From: Thermoleophilaceae bacterium
Lineage (GTDB): Bacteria > Actinomycetota > Thermoleophilia > Solirubrobacterales > Thermoleophilaceae
Assembly: GCA_016929195.1 (NCBI GenBank)
Contig: JAFGJG010000055.1
Location: 1-47,210, forward strand
Reading direction: 5' to 3'
Length of the DNA stretch: 47,210 bases
The notes beneath the pieces were generated by a model. That model saw only the letters and a program-made list of their open reading frames with translations, was not told where the DNA came from and ran no database searches. Shown piece after piece: positions 7,693-16,003 of this stretch (the first letter of the stretch is position 1; each line of letters starts with the position of its first letter). The position numbers were made by a program, and so were the translations under genes.

Positions 7693-7698
7693 AAGGTA
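7693..7698 (-). promoter_or_regulatory. ku: -10-like box TACCTT for ku
   Basis: TACCTT is exactly 8 nt from the ku ATG, inside the 29-bp gap after the ligase gene, with no Shine-Dalgarno between. It fits the leaderless pattern seen elsewhere in this window. A second GGTACC sits at 7709-7714. Confidence 0.45.
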
Positions 7699-7713
7699 CC
7701 CGGCGGGGGGTAC

Positions 7714-9147
7714 CTAACCCTCCTCTCGGATGCAATCTTGCGGGCTCTTGTCGTAGCGGATCCCCTTGAACGAGGGGGCCCGCAGAGTCCCCGTCCGGGT
7801 CCATTCGCGGTACTCGGCCTCGGCCACCAGGCGGGGCTCCACGAAAATCGTGCCCTTCGGCGGCTGTCGTCCCTCGAACGGCGAGTCGGGCCGCCGGAGC
7901 GGCTCCAGGTCGCGCATGAGCGTGGTGAGGGTCGTCTCGGTGAACCCGGTCCCGACCTTGCCGGCGTAGACCAGGCGGCCATCCTCCATCACGCCCACCG
8001 CGAGCGCGCCGAGGCTCTTGCTGCGACCACCCTCACCCGGCGTCCAGCCGCCGATCGCCACGTCCTGCGTGTGCACGTTCTTGACCTTGATCCAGCCGGA
8101 CGAGCGCCTGCCCGGCTCGTACGGGGAGTCGAGGCGCTTGGCCACCACGCCCTCCACCCCCATCCGCCGGGTCGCCTCCAGCAGGGCGGCGCCCTCGCCG
8201 CGGTGATAGGCGGGCGTGCGCCAGGACGGCCCGTCCAGCTCCAGCGACTCCAGCACGGCGCGGCGGTCCTCGTAGCCCAACGGGAGCGTCGAGTGGCCGT
8301 CGAGGTAGAGGACGTCGAAGACGATGTAGGTGACCGGCAGGTCCTTCATCCGCCGCCTGACGGCGGAGTCGGAGGCGAGATGCATCCGCTGCTGCATGCG
8401 CTCGAAGCTCGGACGGCCGTCGTCGCCGAGCGCGACCACCTCGCCGTCCAGCACGAGCCGGCGCGCTCCGAGGCTCCGGGACAGCTCGCGGAGCTCCGGG
8501 TAGCGCGGCGTGAAGTCGGTGCCGTTCCGGCCCTCGAGCCGCCAATGGCCGTGGTCCGAGTAGGCGAGCGCGCGCACGCCGTCCCACTTGACCTCGAACC
8601 CGTAGCCCGCCTCGTCGCGAGGGAGCCTTCCGAGACGGGCGAGCATCGGCTGGAGCCGCTCCGGCATCGGCTCGTAGGCCGGGTCCGCCGGCGGGTCCAT
8701 GCGGTGGATCATCCACTCGTCGCCGCGGGTCTGGAAGAGCGCGTAGCGGCCGTTGACCCTCTCGCCGGAGAACGTCGCGATGACCTCGTCGTCCCGGAAC
8801 TTCTCGGCCTCGAAGGTCCCGGAGTCCCAGATCTGCATGGTTCCGGCCCCGTACTCGCCCTTCGGGATGTCGCCCTCGAACTCGAGGTACTCGAGCGGAT
8901 GGTCCTCCGTGTGGACCGCGAGCCGGTTCTCGTCCGGGTGCTCGGGCACGCCCCGCGGCAGCGCCCACGAGGCGAGCGAGCCGTCGTGCTCCAGCCGCAG
9001 GTCCCAGTGGAGCCGGCGCGCGTCGTGCTGCTGGACGACGAAGCGCCCGCCGCCGGCCGCGGAGGCGCCGCCGCGCGGCTCCGGCGTGCTCTCGAAGTCC
9101 CGCTTCTTCCGGTAGCGGCCGAGCTTGTCAGCCATCGCAGGGCTCAT
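7714..9147 (-). CDS. ligD: LigD 3'-phosphoesterase plus ATP-dependent DNA ligase (NHEJ)
   Basis: The 477-residue protein has a 3'-phosphoesterase domain at 1-165 (QQHDARRLHWDLRLEHDG, then HPLEYLEFEGDIPKGEYGAG). The ATP-dependent ligase follows, with the adenylated lysine K187 in EVKWDGVRA. LDGEVVAL, VEGVVAKRLDSPYEPG and SSGWIKVK are motifs III, IV and V. The C-terminal OB-fold ends with RAPSFKGIRYDKSP. It seals double-strand breaks with Ku. The LigD polymerase module is encoded separately two genes downstream. The start at 9147 (MSPAMADK) follows AGGGAAAG; the ATG at 9135 (MADKLG) is an equally good candidate. The HAD gene lies 33 bp upstream in the same direction. Confidence 0.95.
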   Translation of the reverse strand: MSPAMADKLGRYRKKRDFESTPEPRGGASAAGGGRFVVQQHDARRLHWDLRLEHDGSLASWALPRGVPEHPDENRLAVHTEDHPLEYLEFEGDIPKGEYGAGTMQIWDSGTFEAEKFRDDEVIATFSGERVNGRYALFQTRGDEWMIHRMDPPADPAYEPMPERLQPMLARLGRLPRDEAGYGFEVKWDGVRALAYSDHGHWRLEGRNGTDFTPRYPELRELSRSLGARRLVLDGEVVALGDDGRPSFERMQQRMHLASDSAVRRRMKDLPVTYIVFDVLYLDGHSTLPLGYEDRRAVLESLELDGPSWRTPAYHRGEGAALLEATRRMGVEGVVAKRLDSPYEPGRRSSGWIKVKNVHTQDVAIGGWTPGEGGRSKSLGALAVGVMEDGRLVYAGKVGTGFTETTLTTLMRDLEPLRRPDSPFEGRQPPKGTIFVEPRLVAEAEYREWTRTGTLRAPSFKGIRYDKSPQDCIREEG

Positions 9148-9180
9148 CTTTCCCTACACGACCGCCGGGGCGGCCCGAAC

Positions 9181-9831
9181 TCATCGCAGCGGCGTGTCCT
9201 CGACGTTCGCGCGCAGCTCCTCGATCGACTCGAACACGCAGGCGGCGCCCGCGTCGAGCAGCTCCTGCTCGGAGAAGCCGCCCGTTAGCACGGCCACCGT
9301 CTGGATCCCCGCGCGCTTCGCGGCGATGCAGTCCCAGGTCGAGTCGCCGACCATCACGGCGTCGTCCTCACCGGCCTTCTCGATCGCGGCCAGCACGAGG
9401 TCGGGCTCCGGCTTCGTCGATTCGACGTCGCCCGACGTGGTCCAGTCGTCCACGATCCCGCGTGCGTCGAGCAGCTCCAGGTAGTGGTCCACCTCGTCCG
9501 GCTTCGCCGAGCTCGCGAGGACGATCCGCTGGCCGGCTCGGCGCAGGTCCTCGATCAGCTCGCGCGCACCCGAGAGCGGGTGCACCTCCTCGATCAGCTC
9601 GAGGTAGAGGACCTTCTCGGCCGCTCGGAGGTCGTCGCCCTTCTGCTCCTCGACCTCGTCGCTCGTGAGCGCCGCGATCAGCTGATCGCCGCCCATCCCG
9701 ATGTGCCGGTGGATCCGCCAGATCGGGAGCACGATGCCGTGCTGGCGGAATGCCCTGAACCAAGCGAGGGCGTGCTGGTAGTTCGTGTCGACGAGCGTGC
9801 CGTCTACGTCGAGGATGGCTGCGGTGGGCAT
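9181..9831 (-). CDS. HAD-superfamily phosphatase (Gph/beta-PGM-like)
   Basis: This 216-residue haloacid dehalogenase-like hydrolase has all four motifs: DVDGTLVDT (nucleophile D8, acid/base D10), the serine of LASSAKPDE, the lysine of SSTKPEPDLV-type context (STKPEPD), and MVGDSTWD. An alpha-helical C1 cap lies between motifs I and II. Relatives dephosphorylate phosphoglycolate, sugar phosphates or nucleotides; the substrate is not readable. It is the first gene of the minus-strand run leading into ligD and ku. A phosphatase that clears 3'-phosphoglycolate-type break products would be a tempting link, but this is only a guess from position. Confidence 0.87.
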   Translation of the reverse strand: MPTAAILDVDGTLVDTNYQHALAWFRAFRQHGIVLPIWRIHRHIGMGGDQLIAALTSDEVEEQKGDDLRAAEKVLYLELIEEVHPLSGARELIEDLRRAGQRIVLASSAKPDEVDHYLELLDARGIVDDWTTSGDVESTKPEPDLVLAAIEKAGEDDAVMVGDSTWDCIAAKRAGIQTVAVLTGGFSEQELLDAGAACVFESIEELRANVEDTPLR

Positions 9832-9856
9832 GGCCTTCCCTTACCCCGTCGGACAT

Positions 9857-9898
9857 GCGTCCACCCTCGGGGGCGCGCGTGAACGGGTGGGTGGACGC
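9857..9898. other. 10-bp inverted repeat upstream of the CAP-domain gene
   Basis: GCGTCCACCC (9857-9866) and its exact complement (9889-9898) flank a 22-nt GC-rich loop, ending 22 nt before the ATG at 9921. It lies in the 89-bp gap between divergent genes, so it may be a cis-regulatory RNA hairpin or an operator. Confidence 0.45.
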
Positions 9899-9920
9899 CG
9901 CGCCGAGAAAAGTCTTGCCG

Positions 9921-10499
9921 ATGGCCCGTGCCGCCCTCGACAAGCCGCTGCGCATGCTTGCGCTGCTCGCACTCTCGTGCGTGCTGATGCTCGCCGCCTC
10001 GCCGACCGCGTCGGCCGGGACCCGCGCCTGCTCCTCCATGAAGGCGACGCCCGCGAGCGTGGGGACCGAGCAGCTCGCCGCATCGACCCTCTGCCTGCTG
10101 AACGCGCAGCGCGCCCGCTACGGCGTGCGCCCGCTGCGGATGAGCGAGCAGCTCTCAGAGGCGGCCCGCCGCCACGCCGCGGACATGGAGCGCCGCCATT
10201 ACTTCTCGCACGTGTCGCGCGACGGCTCGGACTTCGTCAAGCGGATCCGGCGCACCGGCTACCTCCGGCGCGCCGGCAGCTGGTTCGTCGGCGAGAATCT
10301 CGCCTGGGGTGCGGGCCCGAACCGCTCGTCGCCGCGCGGCATCGTGGCCGCCTGGATGAACAGCCCGCCGCACCGCCGCAACATCCTCGACTCGCGCTTC
10401 CGCGAGGTCGGCATCGGCGTCGTGGTGGGCGCTCCGCGGCGGAGCGTGTTCAGCCTGCCTGCCGGCACCTACGCCACCAGCTTCGGCGCGCGCGGCTGA
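9921..10499 (+). CDS. Secreted CAP/SCP-domain protein
   Basis: This 192-residue protein has a signal peptide (basic MARAALDKPLR, apolar core MLALLALSCVLMLAAS, cleavage near ASA-GT at about 31-33). A CAP (PR-1/Tpx-like) domain follows. It shows LLNAQRARYGVRPL, AARRHAADMERRHYFSHVS with the usual His/Glu cluster, GENLAWG, and WMNSPPHRRNIL. Bacterial CAP proteins are extracellular or wall-associated; their activity is mostly unknown. The ATG at 9921 puts the signal peptide at the N-terminus; an earlier start at 9855 would read through the inverted repeat. A second CAP gene lies at 32230. Two cysteines just after the signal peptide (C36 and C53 by my count) could form a disulphide. Confidence 0.87.
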   Translation: MARAALDKPLRMLALLALSCVLMLAASPTASAGTRACSSMKATPASVGTEQLAASTLCLLNAQRARYGVRPLRMSEQLSEAARRHAADMERRHYFSHVSRDGSDFVKRIRRTGYLRRAGSWFVGENLAWGAGPNRSSPRGIVAAWMNSPPHRRNILDSRFREVGIGVVVGAPRRSVFSLPAGTYATSFGARG

Positions 10500-10536
10500 C
10501 GTTTCGGCGCGGCCCGCGCCGGACACGAGAGCACGC

Positions 10537-10761
10537 ATGAACGCTCTCCCCACACTCGAGGTCCCGGCGGCACCGCCGCAGCCCGAGCAGCCCACGCCGG
10601 CGCCGATCCCCGGACCCGAGGTCCCCCCGGACCCCGGCCCACAGCCGGTCGAGACGCCGCCCGACGGCCCGGACGCACCCGAGCCCTCGCCGCCGATCCA
10701 GCCGGAGCCCGGCGCGCCGGACGCGCCGCAGCCGGACCCGAAGGGGCCCGAGACGCCCTAG
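10537..10761 (+). CDS. Small proline-rich peptide
   Basis: This 74-residue frame is more than one-third proline with Glu, Asp and Gln (VPAAPPQPEQPTPAPIPGPE), and has no Cys, aromatic residues or membrane segment. Third codon positions are almost all G or C, as in its neighbours, which supports real coding. No family is recognised. It should be an extended, acidic, disordered polypeptide. There is no signal peptide and only a weak ribosome-binding site. It begins 37 bp after the CAP gene and its TAG stop shares the palindrome CTAG with the stop of the convergent topoisomerase gene. It could also be a remnant of a longer Pro-rich linker. Confidence 0.5.
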   Translation: MNALPTLEVPAAPPQPEQPTPAPIPGPEVPPDPGPQPVETPPDGPDAPEPSPPIQPEPGAPDAPQPDPKGPETP

Positions 10762-11837
10762 GCGGCCAGGTCGCGGGCGCGCGTGACCGCGTCGGAGTCG
10801 CGGTCGCCGGCCAGCAGGTCGAGCACCCCCTCCTCCACCAGGCCCTGGACGTCCGGCCATGCGCCGGCGTCCTCCACCAGCTCCGGGAGCACCCCGCCGA
10901 TCGTGAGCCCGCCGTCGAAGCGGTCGAAGACGCGCGGGTCGATGTACGACGCGCGGCAGACCGCGGGGGTGTTGCCGAGGTAGCGCGCGGTCTCCTTGAT
11001 CGCGCGCGTCTTGGCTCGCTTGCGGGCCGTCTTCGAACCGGTGGCGGCCACACCGGACACGGACAGCGCCACGGCGGCGAGCACCGTGGCGCTCCACGTG
11101 CGGAAGTCCTTCGCCGAGAACTCGTGGCCGGCGGCCTGCTTCACGTAGGCGTTGATGTCGCGCGACTTCACGTCGACCCAGCGCCGTCCGTCCTTCCAGG
11201 CGAGCAGCTCCTCGCCGCCGCCGCGGCGCTTCTTCAGCAGGCGGACCACGTCTGCCACGGCGGGATCCCCGAACGACTGCAGCCGGCGCTGGCCGCCCTT
11301 CGCCTCGTAGTCGAAGCTCACGACGTCGCCCTCCACCGTCACGTGGCGCTTCTGCATCGTGGCGAGCCCGTAGGTGTCGTTCTCCTCGGCGTAGTCCTCC
11401 GACCCGATGCGGAAGAAGCCGAGGTCGAGCAGCCGAGTCGCGCACGCCAGCGCGCGCTCGCGCGGAATGCCCTCGCGGGCCAGGTCCCTCCTCACGCGCT
11501 TGCGGAGACGGGGGAGGCTGCGCGCGAAGTCCTCCATCGACTCGAACTTCTCCTGGTCGCGCCGCTCGCGCCAGCGGTCGTGGTAGCGGTACTGCTTGCG
11601 CCCGGCGGCGTCCGTGCCGGTCGCCTGGATGTGGCCCATCGGATACGGGCAGACCCAGACCTCGCCCCAGGCCGGCGGGATCGCCAGCTCGCGGATGCGC
11701 TCCAGCACCGAGGGCTCGGTGATCCGGCGCCCGTCCTCGTCCAGGTATTCGAAGCCCTTGCCGCGGCGCCGGCGGCGGATGCCGGGCCCCGAGCAGTCGA
11801 CTCGTCGCAGTCTCGCCACGGAAAGCCCCTTGCCCAC
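10758..11837 (-). CDS. DNA topoisomerase IB (poxvirus/bacterial type)
   Basis: The 359-residue enzyme relaxes supercoils through a 3'-phosphotyrosyl link. The N-terminal domain has IRRRRRGKGFEYLD and AIPPAWGEVWVCPYPMGHIQATG. The catalytic domain has RIGSEDYAEENDTYGLATM, KDFRTWSATVLAA with a catalytic Arg, and the active-site tyrosine in NTPAVCRASYIDP near residue 300. The length matches bacterial TopIB (about 340-360 residues). The start is the GTG at 11837; a second GTG 18 nt in is possible. The gene is divergent from the helicase-nuclease gene (47-bp gap) and overlaps the Pro-rich gene by the 4 bases of a shared CTAG stop. Confidence 0.95.
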   Translation of the reverse strand: MGKGLSVARLRRVDCSGPGIRRRRRGKGFEYLDEDGRRITEPSVLERIRELAIPPAWGEVWVCPYPMGHIQATGTDAAGRKQYRYHDRWRERRDQEKFESMEDFARSLPRLRKRVRRDLAREGIPRERALACATRLLDLGFFRIGSEDYAEENDTYGLATMQKRHVTVEGDVVSFDYEAKGGQRRLQSFGDPAVADVVRLLKKRRGGGEELLAWKDGRRWVDVKSRDINAYVKQAAGHEFSAKDFRTWSATVLAAVALSVSGVAATGSKTARKRAKTRAIKETARYLGNTPAVCRASYIDPRVFDRFDGGLTIGGVLPELVEDAGAWPDVQGLVEEGVLDLLAGDRDSDAVTRARDLAA

Positions 11838-11872
11838 GCGGGCGGCGGCCTAATCAAGCGGCGGGCGCGGCG

Positions 11873-11878
11873 TATCCT
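11873..11878 (+). promoter_or_regulatory. -10-like box TATCCT for the helicase-nuclease gene
   Basis: TATCCT is 6 nt before the ATG at 11885, and no Shine-Dalgarno fits between. This fits a leaderless-type start in the 47-bp divergent gap. Confidence 0.45.
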
Positions 11879-11884
11879 CAGCCG

Positions 11885-14800
11885 ATGCCCGCCTCGCTGG
11901 ACGCCATCTCGCGCGCCCAGCACGCGGCGGTGACCCATTCGGAGGGGCCGCTGCTGGTGCTGGCCGGCGCGGGGACCGGGAAGACGCTGACGCTCACGAG
12001 CCGCTTCGCATGGCTCGTGGAGCAGGGCGTGCCCGCGGACGCGATCCTGGCGCTCACCTTCTCGTCGCCCGCCGCCGCCGAGATGCGCGAGCGGCTCGAG
12101 GCCCTAATCGAGTCGCCCTACGAGAGCCTGCACGTGGCCACGTTCCACGCGTTCTGCGCGCGCCTGCTCCAGGAGGAGGCGCTCGAGGCGGGCGTGGACC
12201 CGTTCATGACGCCCGTCACGCCCGCGGACCGGCTCGCGCTGCTGCTCGAGCGAATCGGCGACCTGACGATTCGCCACCACGAGATCCGCGGCAATCCGGC
12301 GCCGCTCCTGGCCAGCTTCGTCGCGCGCATCGACCGCCTGAAGGACGAGCTCGTGACCTGCTCGGAGTACCGCGCCTACGCACAGGGCCTCATGGCGAGG
12401 GCGAAGAGCGACGCCGAGCGCGCCACCGCCGCGCGCGAGCTCGAGTTCGCCGGCGTCTACGCCGACCACGATCGGCTGCTGGCCGAGCGCGGCGCGCTCG
12501 ACTTCGGCGACCTCGTGATGCGCGCGTTCCGGCTGCTCCACGAGAAGCCGCACGTGCGCGAGCGCACCTCCCAGCGCTTCCGCCACGTGCTGGTGGACGA
12601 GTACCAGGACACGAACTTCGCCCAGGGGATGCTGCTGAGGATGCTCGTGGACGACCACCGCAACGTGACCGTGGTCGGCGACGACGATCAGGCGATCTAC
12701 CGCTTCCGCGGGGCGTCTCAGAAGAACCTCCTCGACTTCGGGCAGGAGTTTCCCGACGCCGAGGTGGTCCGGCTCGAGCGCAACCACCGCTCCGGCCGGC
12801 GCATCCTCCAGGCCGCGCGCGCGGTCGTGGAGCCGTGCCACGACCGCATCGGCAAGGAGCTGCGCGGCGCGTCCGGCGGGCGCGTGCGCTTCTGGCGCTG
12901 CACCTCCGACAGGGCCCAGGCCCAGGCGGTGGCGGCGGAGGCGGAGCGGCTGATCGCCGACGGCGTATCGCCGGACCAGATCTGCGTGCTCTTGCGCTCC
13001 GTGAAGAACGAGGGCGCGGTCGTGTCGTCGGCGCTCGAGGAGCGCGCCGTGCCGTCGCGGACCAGGGGATCGGCCGCCTACTTCCAGCGCGCCGAGGTGC
13101 GCGACATCCTCGCCTGGCTGCGCGTGCTCGCCGACCCGAACGACTCGGGCGCCGTGGTGCGGGCGCTCTCGCGGCCGCCGGTCGAGCTCCGCTCCGTGGA
13201 CGTGGCCCGGCTCACCCAGCTGGCCCGGCGGCGCAAGCTCGACATGCCGTCGGCGATCGCGGCGGCGCTCGAGGGCCCGCAGCTGACGGAGGAGGGCCGC
13301 GACCGGGCGCGCACGTTCCTGCGGCTCTACCGGTCCGCCTCGCAGGCGTTCGAGGACCGCCGGCCCGACGCGTTCGTCCTGCGGCTGATCGAGCGCACGG
13401 GGGTGCGCCGGCAGCAGGTGTTCGCGACCCACGCCGACACGGTCGAGCGGCTGCGCAACATCGCGAAGCTGCCCGAGCTGGCCACGGCCTACATGCGCCG
13501 CGAGCCCCAGGCGACCGCGCGCGACTTCACGCGCTACCTGACCGCCGTCGCCGAGTCGGGCCTGCGCGAGGAGGAGGTGACCGGAGCGCCGAGCGCGCCC
13601 GCCGTCCAGGTGATGACGATGCACTCCGCCAAGGGCCTCGAGTTCGACCACGTCTTCGTGCTCGGCCTGTCGGCGTCGCGGATGCCGGGCCCGAACCGCG
13701 CCCGCGGCGACGAGGTGCCCGACGAGCTGCTGAAGGAGCGGCTCCCGGCGGGCGACCCGCGCGCGATCCACGAGGCCGAGATGCGCCGGCTCCTGCACGT
13801 GGCGATGACGCGAGCGCGCAAGGGCCTCGTGCTCGCCTGGGCGGAGTCGGGGCCGCCCGGCGCCACGCCGCGGGCGTCCGTCTTCTACGAGGAGGCGCGC
13901 GCGGCCGTCGAGATCGAGGAGGAGGTCTTCGAGGAGGAGCTGTTCGGGCCGGCCGAGGGGCTCCACTCGACCTTCCGGCTGATGCGCGACGAGCTGCTCG
14001 ACACCGTCGCGCGCGTGGGCGGCCACCTCGGCGAGATGCGGCTGGACACGTATCTCGACGTGGACCAGGCCGTGTCGCGCTACCTGGAGCTGATCAAGGT
14101 CGCCGCCCTGATCGAGCGGACGAAGGAGGGCCAGACGCTCGACACGGCGCTGCCGGAGCTGAACGAGATCCTCGCCCAGTGCGCCACCGCCGAGCAGCGC
14201 GAGATCCTGACCCAGTCCGCGCTCGACACATGGCTGCGCGACGCCGAGCGCGACCCCGCGCGCCGGCCCGGCCCCGTCCAGAACGGCTCGGAGCCGTCGC
14301 TCGACCCGTTCATCCCACGCCGGGGGCGCGGCCTGATGCTGTCGGCCTCGGACATCGACACCTACCGGATCTGCCCGCTCAAGTACAAGTTCGCGCGCGT
14401 CTTCCGGATCCCGCAGGAGCCCACGATCCACCAGCGCTTCGGGATCGCCCTGCACCAGGTGCTGGAGCGCTTCCACTCGGACGGCGGCGGCGACCTCCAG
14501 ACGCTCATGGAGCTGTTCGAGGCATCGTGGCGCCGGTCCGGCTTCGGCGACTCGGACGACGAGCAGCAGTTCCGCGAGCGCGCCGTGGCGGCGCTCGAGC
14601 GCTACTGGGTGCTCGACCGCCAGGCCGAGTCGAAGCCGGTCTGGTTCGAGCGGAGCTTCGCGTTCCGGCTGGGCCCGCACCTGCTGCGCGGCCGGGTGGA
14701 CCGCGTCGACAAGCACCCGGACGGCAGCTACGAGCTGATCGACTACAAGACCGGCAAGGCGAAGACCGCGGACGACCTGCGCCAGGACGTCCAGCTGTCG

Positions 14801-15040
14801 CTCTACCAGATGGGCGCGCGCGAGTCCTGGAAGCTCGAGACCTCCGCGCAGAGCTACTTCTACGTCCTCACCGGCGAGAAGGTCCCGGTGAAGCACTCAG
14901 AGGAAGAGCTCGACCGCGTCAAGGCCACCGTCAACGAGATCGCCGGTGGGATCCTGAAGCAGGAGTTCGAGCCGACCCCCTCACCGGAGATCTGCAGCTT
15001 CTGCGACTACCGGATCGTCTGCCCGGCGGCGGAGAAGTAG
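11885..15040 (+). CDS. UvrD/Rep-type SF1A helicase fused to PD-(D/E)XK nuclease with Fe-S cysteines
   Basis: The protein is 1051 residues. The SF1 motor has Walker A AGAGTGKT (27-34), Walker B VDEYQDTN (about 235), GDDDQAIYRFRGAS (about 264), TMHSAKGLEFDHVFVLG (about 577) and the arginine motif HVAMTRARKG (about 637). The C-terminal 230 residues are a RecB/AddB-like nuclease, starting SASDIDTYRICPLKYKF. It has the catalytic block ELIDYKTGKAK near 950 and a terminal CSFCDYRIVC. One Cys near 831 plus the three terminal Cys match the AddB iron-staple pattern. It resembles AdnA/AdnB-type end-resection enzymes. No second subunit is adjacent, so it may act alone or with a distant partner. A palindromic REP element follows the stop. 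Confidence 0.92.
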   Translation: MPASLDAISRAQHAAVTHSEGPLLVLAGAGTGKTLTLTSRFAWLVEQGVPADAILALTFSSPAAAEMRERLEALIESPYESLHVATFHAFCARLLQEEALEAGVDPFMTPVTPADRLALLLERIGDLTIRHHEIRGNPAPLLASFVARIDRLKDELVTCSEYRAYAQGLMARAKSDAERATAARELEFAGVYADHDRLLAERGALDFGDLVMRAFRLLHEKPHVRERTSQRFRHVLVDEYQDTNFAQGMLLRMLVDDHRNVTVVGDDDQAIYRFRGASQKNLLDFGQEFPDAEVVRLERNHRSGRRILQAARAVVEPCHDRIGKELRGASGGRVRFWRCTSDRAQAQAVAAEAERLIADGVSPDQICVLLRSVKNEGAVVSSALEERAVPSRTRGSAAYFQRAEVRDILAWLRVLADPNDSGAVVRALSRPPVELRSVDVARLTQLARRRKLDMPSAIAAALEGPQLTEEGRDRARTFLRLYRSASQAFEDRRPDAFVLRLIERTGVRRQQVFATHADTVERLRNIAKLPELATAYMRREPQATARDFTRYLTAVAESGLREEEVTGAPSAPAVQVMTMHSAKGLEFDHVFVLGLSASRMPGPNRARGDEVPDELLKERLPAGDPRAIHEAEMRRLLHVAMTRARKGLVLAWAESGPPGATPRASVFYEEARAAVEIEEEVFEEELFGPAEGLHSTFRLMRDELLDTVARVGGHLGEMRLDTYLDVDQAVSRYLELIKVAALIERTKEGQTLDTALPELNEILAQCATAEQREILTQSALDTWLRDAERDPARRPGPVQNGSEPSLDPFIPRRGRGLMLSASDIDTYRICPLKYKFARVFRIPQEPTIHQRFGIALHQVLERFHSDGGGDLQTLMELFEASWRRSGFGDSDDEQQFRERAVAALERYWVLDRQAESKPVWFERSFAFRLGPHLLRGRVDRVDKHPDGSYELIDYKTGKAKTADDLRQDVQLSLYQMGARESWKLETSAQSYFYVLTGEKVPVKHSEEELDRVKATVNEIAGGILKQEFEPTPSPEICSFCDYRIVCPAAEK

Positions 15041-15053
15041 GCGCGCCGCCGTT

Positions 15054-15092
15054 GCGGAAGCAGCCGGCTCGGCCGGCTGCGCACCGATGCCT
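15054..15092 (+). repeat. REP-like 39-nt palindromic element, copy 1
   Basis: The core is GCAGCCGGC-TCG-GCCGGCTGC, a perfect 9-bp stem with a triloop. It is flanked by GCGGAA on the left and GC-A-CCGATGCCT on the right. A copy with one mismatch lies at 24787-24825 and a diverged copy in opposite orientation at 34105-34143. This copy exactly fills the gap between two convergent stops, so it probably also terminates transcription. Confidence 0.8.
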
Positions 15093-15094
15093 TC

Positions 15095-15964
15095 CTAGCT
15101 CTCGGGCCCGCGCTGGCGCAGGAAGCGCTGGAAGTCGCTCGCGATCGCGTCCGCGGAGGGCAGGCTCTGCTCCGAGTCGGAGTCGGCCTCGACCTCGTCC
15201 ACCGCGGACTCGAGGCGCTCCACGAACGCCTTGACCTCTGGGTCGCTCGCGACGGCGGCGGTGACCTGGCGCTCGTAGTCGGCGGCGGCCTCCTCCAGCT
15301 CGCTCGCGTCGACCACCACGCCGGCCGCCCCCTCGAACGCACGCACCAGCGCCAGGGCCACCTTCGGGTTGGGCGCCGCCGCGACGTAGTGCGGCACCGA
15401 GGCCCATAGGCTCGCCGACGGCAGGCCCGCCTCGGCGAACGCGTGGTGCAGCACGCCCACGATGCCGGTCGGGCCCTCGTAGCTCGTGCGGTCGTAGCCG
15501 AGCCGCCTGAGGAGCCCGTCGTCCGAGGCGATCCCGGTGATGCTCACCGGCCGCGTGTGCGGCACGTCGGCCAGCAGCGCTCCGATCGTGATGACCTTGC
15601 GCACGTTCAGCTCGCGGGCCACGCTCACCACGTTCTCGGTGAAGCGCCGCCAGCGCAGCGACGGCTCGACCCCGCGGAAGGTGACGAGGTCGCCCTCGGC
15701 GCCGGGCACCGGAGCCGTGCAGACGGTGTTGAGCGGCCAGTCGATCTCCCGCGTCATCCCCTCGGTCAGGCGGACGGTCGGGCGGACCGCCGTGAAGTCG
15801 TAGAACTCCTCCGGGTCGAGGCGGGCCACCTCGTTCGACTCGAAGCGGTCGTTGATGAACGACACGGCGGCGGAGGCCGCCTCGCCCGCGTCGTTCCAGC
15901 CCCGCAACGCGCACACCATCACGGGGGCACGCAGCTCGGGGCGGTCTCGCCAGATCACGTCCAT
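15095..15964 (-). CDS. PAC2-family protein (proteasome assembly chaperone-like)
   Basis: This 289-residue protein starts MDVIWRDRPELRAPVMVCALRGWNDAG, the typical opening of actinobacterial PAC2 proteins. It continues through RKVITIGALLADVPHTRPV and the glycine-rich SYEGPTGIVGVLHHAF. The C-terminal 60 residues are acidic and probably disordered or helical. The family is named after eukaryotic and archaeal proteasome assembly chaperones; actinobacterial members have no settled role. No proteasome genes are nearby. The ATG at 15964 has a TACCGT box 8 nt upstream. It diverges from the HD exoribonuclease gene across 39 bp, so the two are likely coordinately expressed. Confidence 0.9.
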   Translation of the reverse strand: MDVIWRDRPELRAPVMVCALRGWNDAGEAASAAVSFINDRFESNEVARLDPEEFYDFTAVRPTVRLTEGMTREIDWPLNTVCTAPVPGAEGDLVTFRGVEPSLRWRRFTENVVSVARELNVRKVITIGALLADVPHTRPVSITGIASDDGLLRRLGYDRTSYEGPTGIVGVLHHAFAEAGLPSASLWASVPHYVAAAPNPKVALALVRAFEGAAGVVVDASELEEAAADYERQVTAAVASDPEVKAFVERLESAVDEVEADSDSEQSLPSADAIASDFQRFLRQRGPES

Positions 15965-15972
15965 GCGGATTC

Positions 15973-15978
15973 ACGGTA
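15973..15978 (-). promoter_or_regulatory. -10-like box TACCGT for the PAC2 gene
   Basis: TACCGT is 8 nt from the ATG at 15964 and overlaps the palindrome GGTACC in the centre of a 39-bp divergent gap. The opposite gene must use overlapping promoter DNA. Confidence 0.4.
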
Positions 15979-16003
15979 CCCGACGTCCGAATCCCCAGTC
16001 ACC

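Noticed and set aside
12104-14896. A 930-codon open frame on the minus strand opposite the helicase-nuclease gene
   Set aside because: It is a codon-bias shadow: the plus-strand frame carries all SF1 helicase and nuclease motifs, while this frame has no recognisable domain and a Leu/Arg/Val/His/Glu composition typical of antisense GC-rich DNA.
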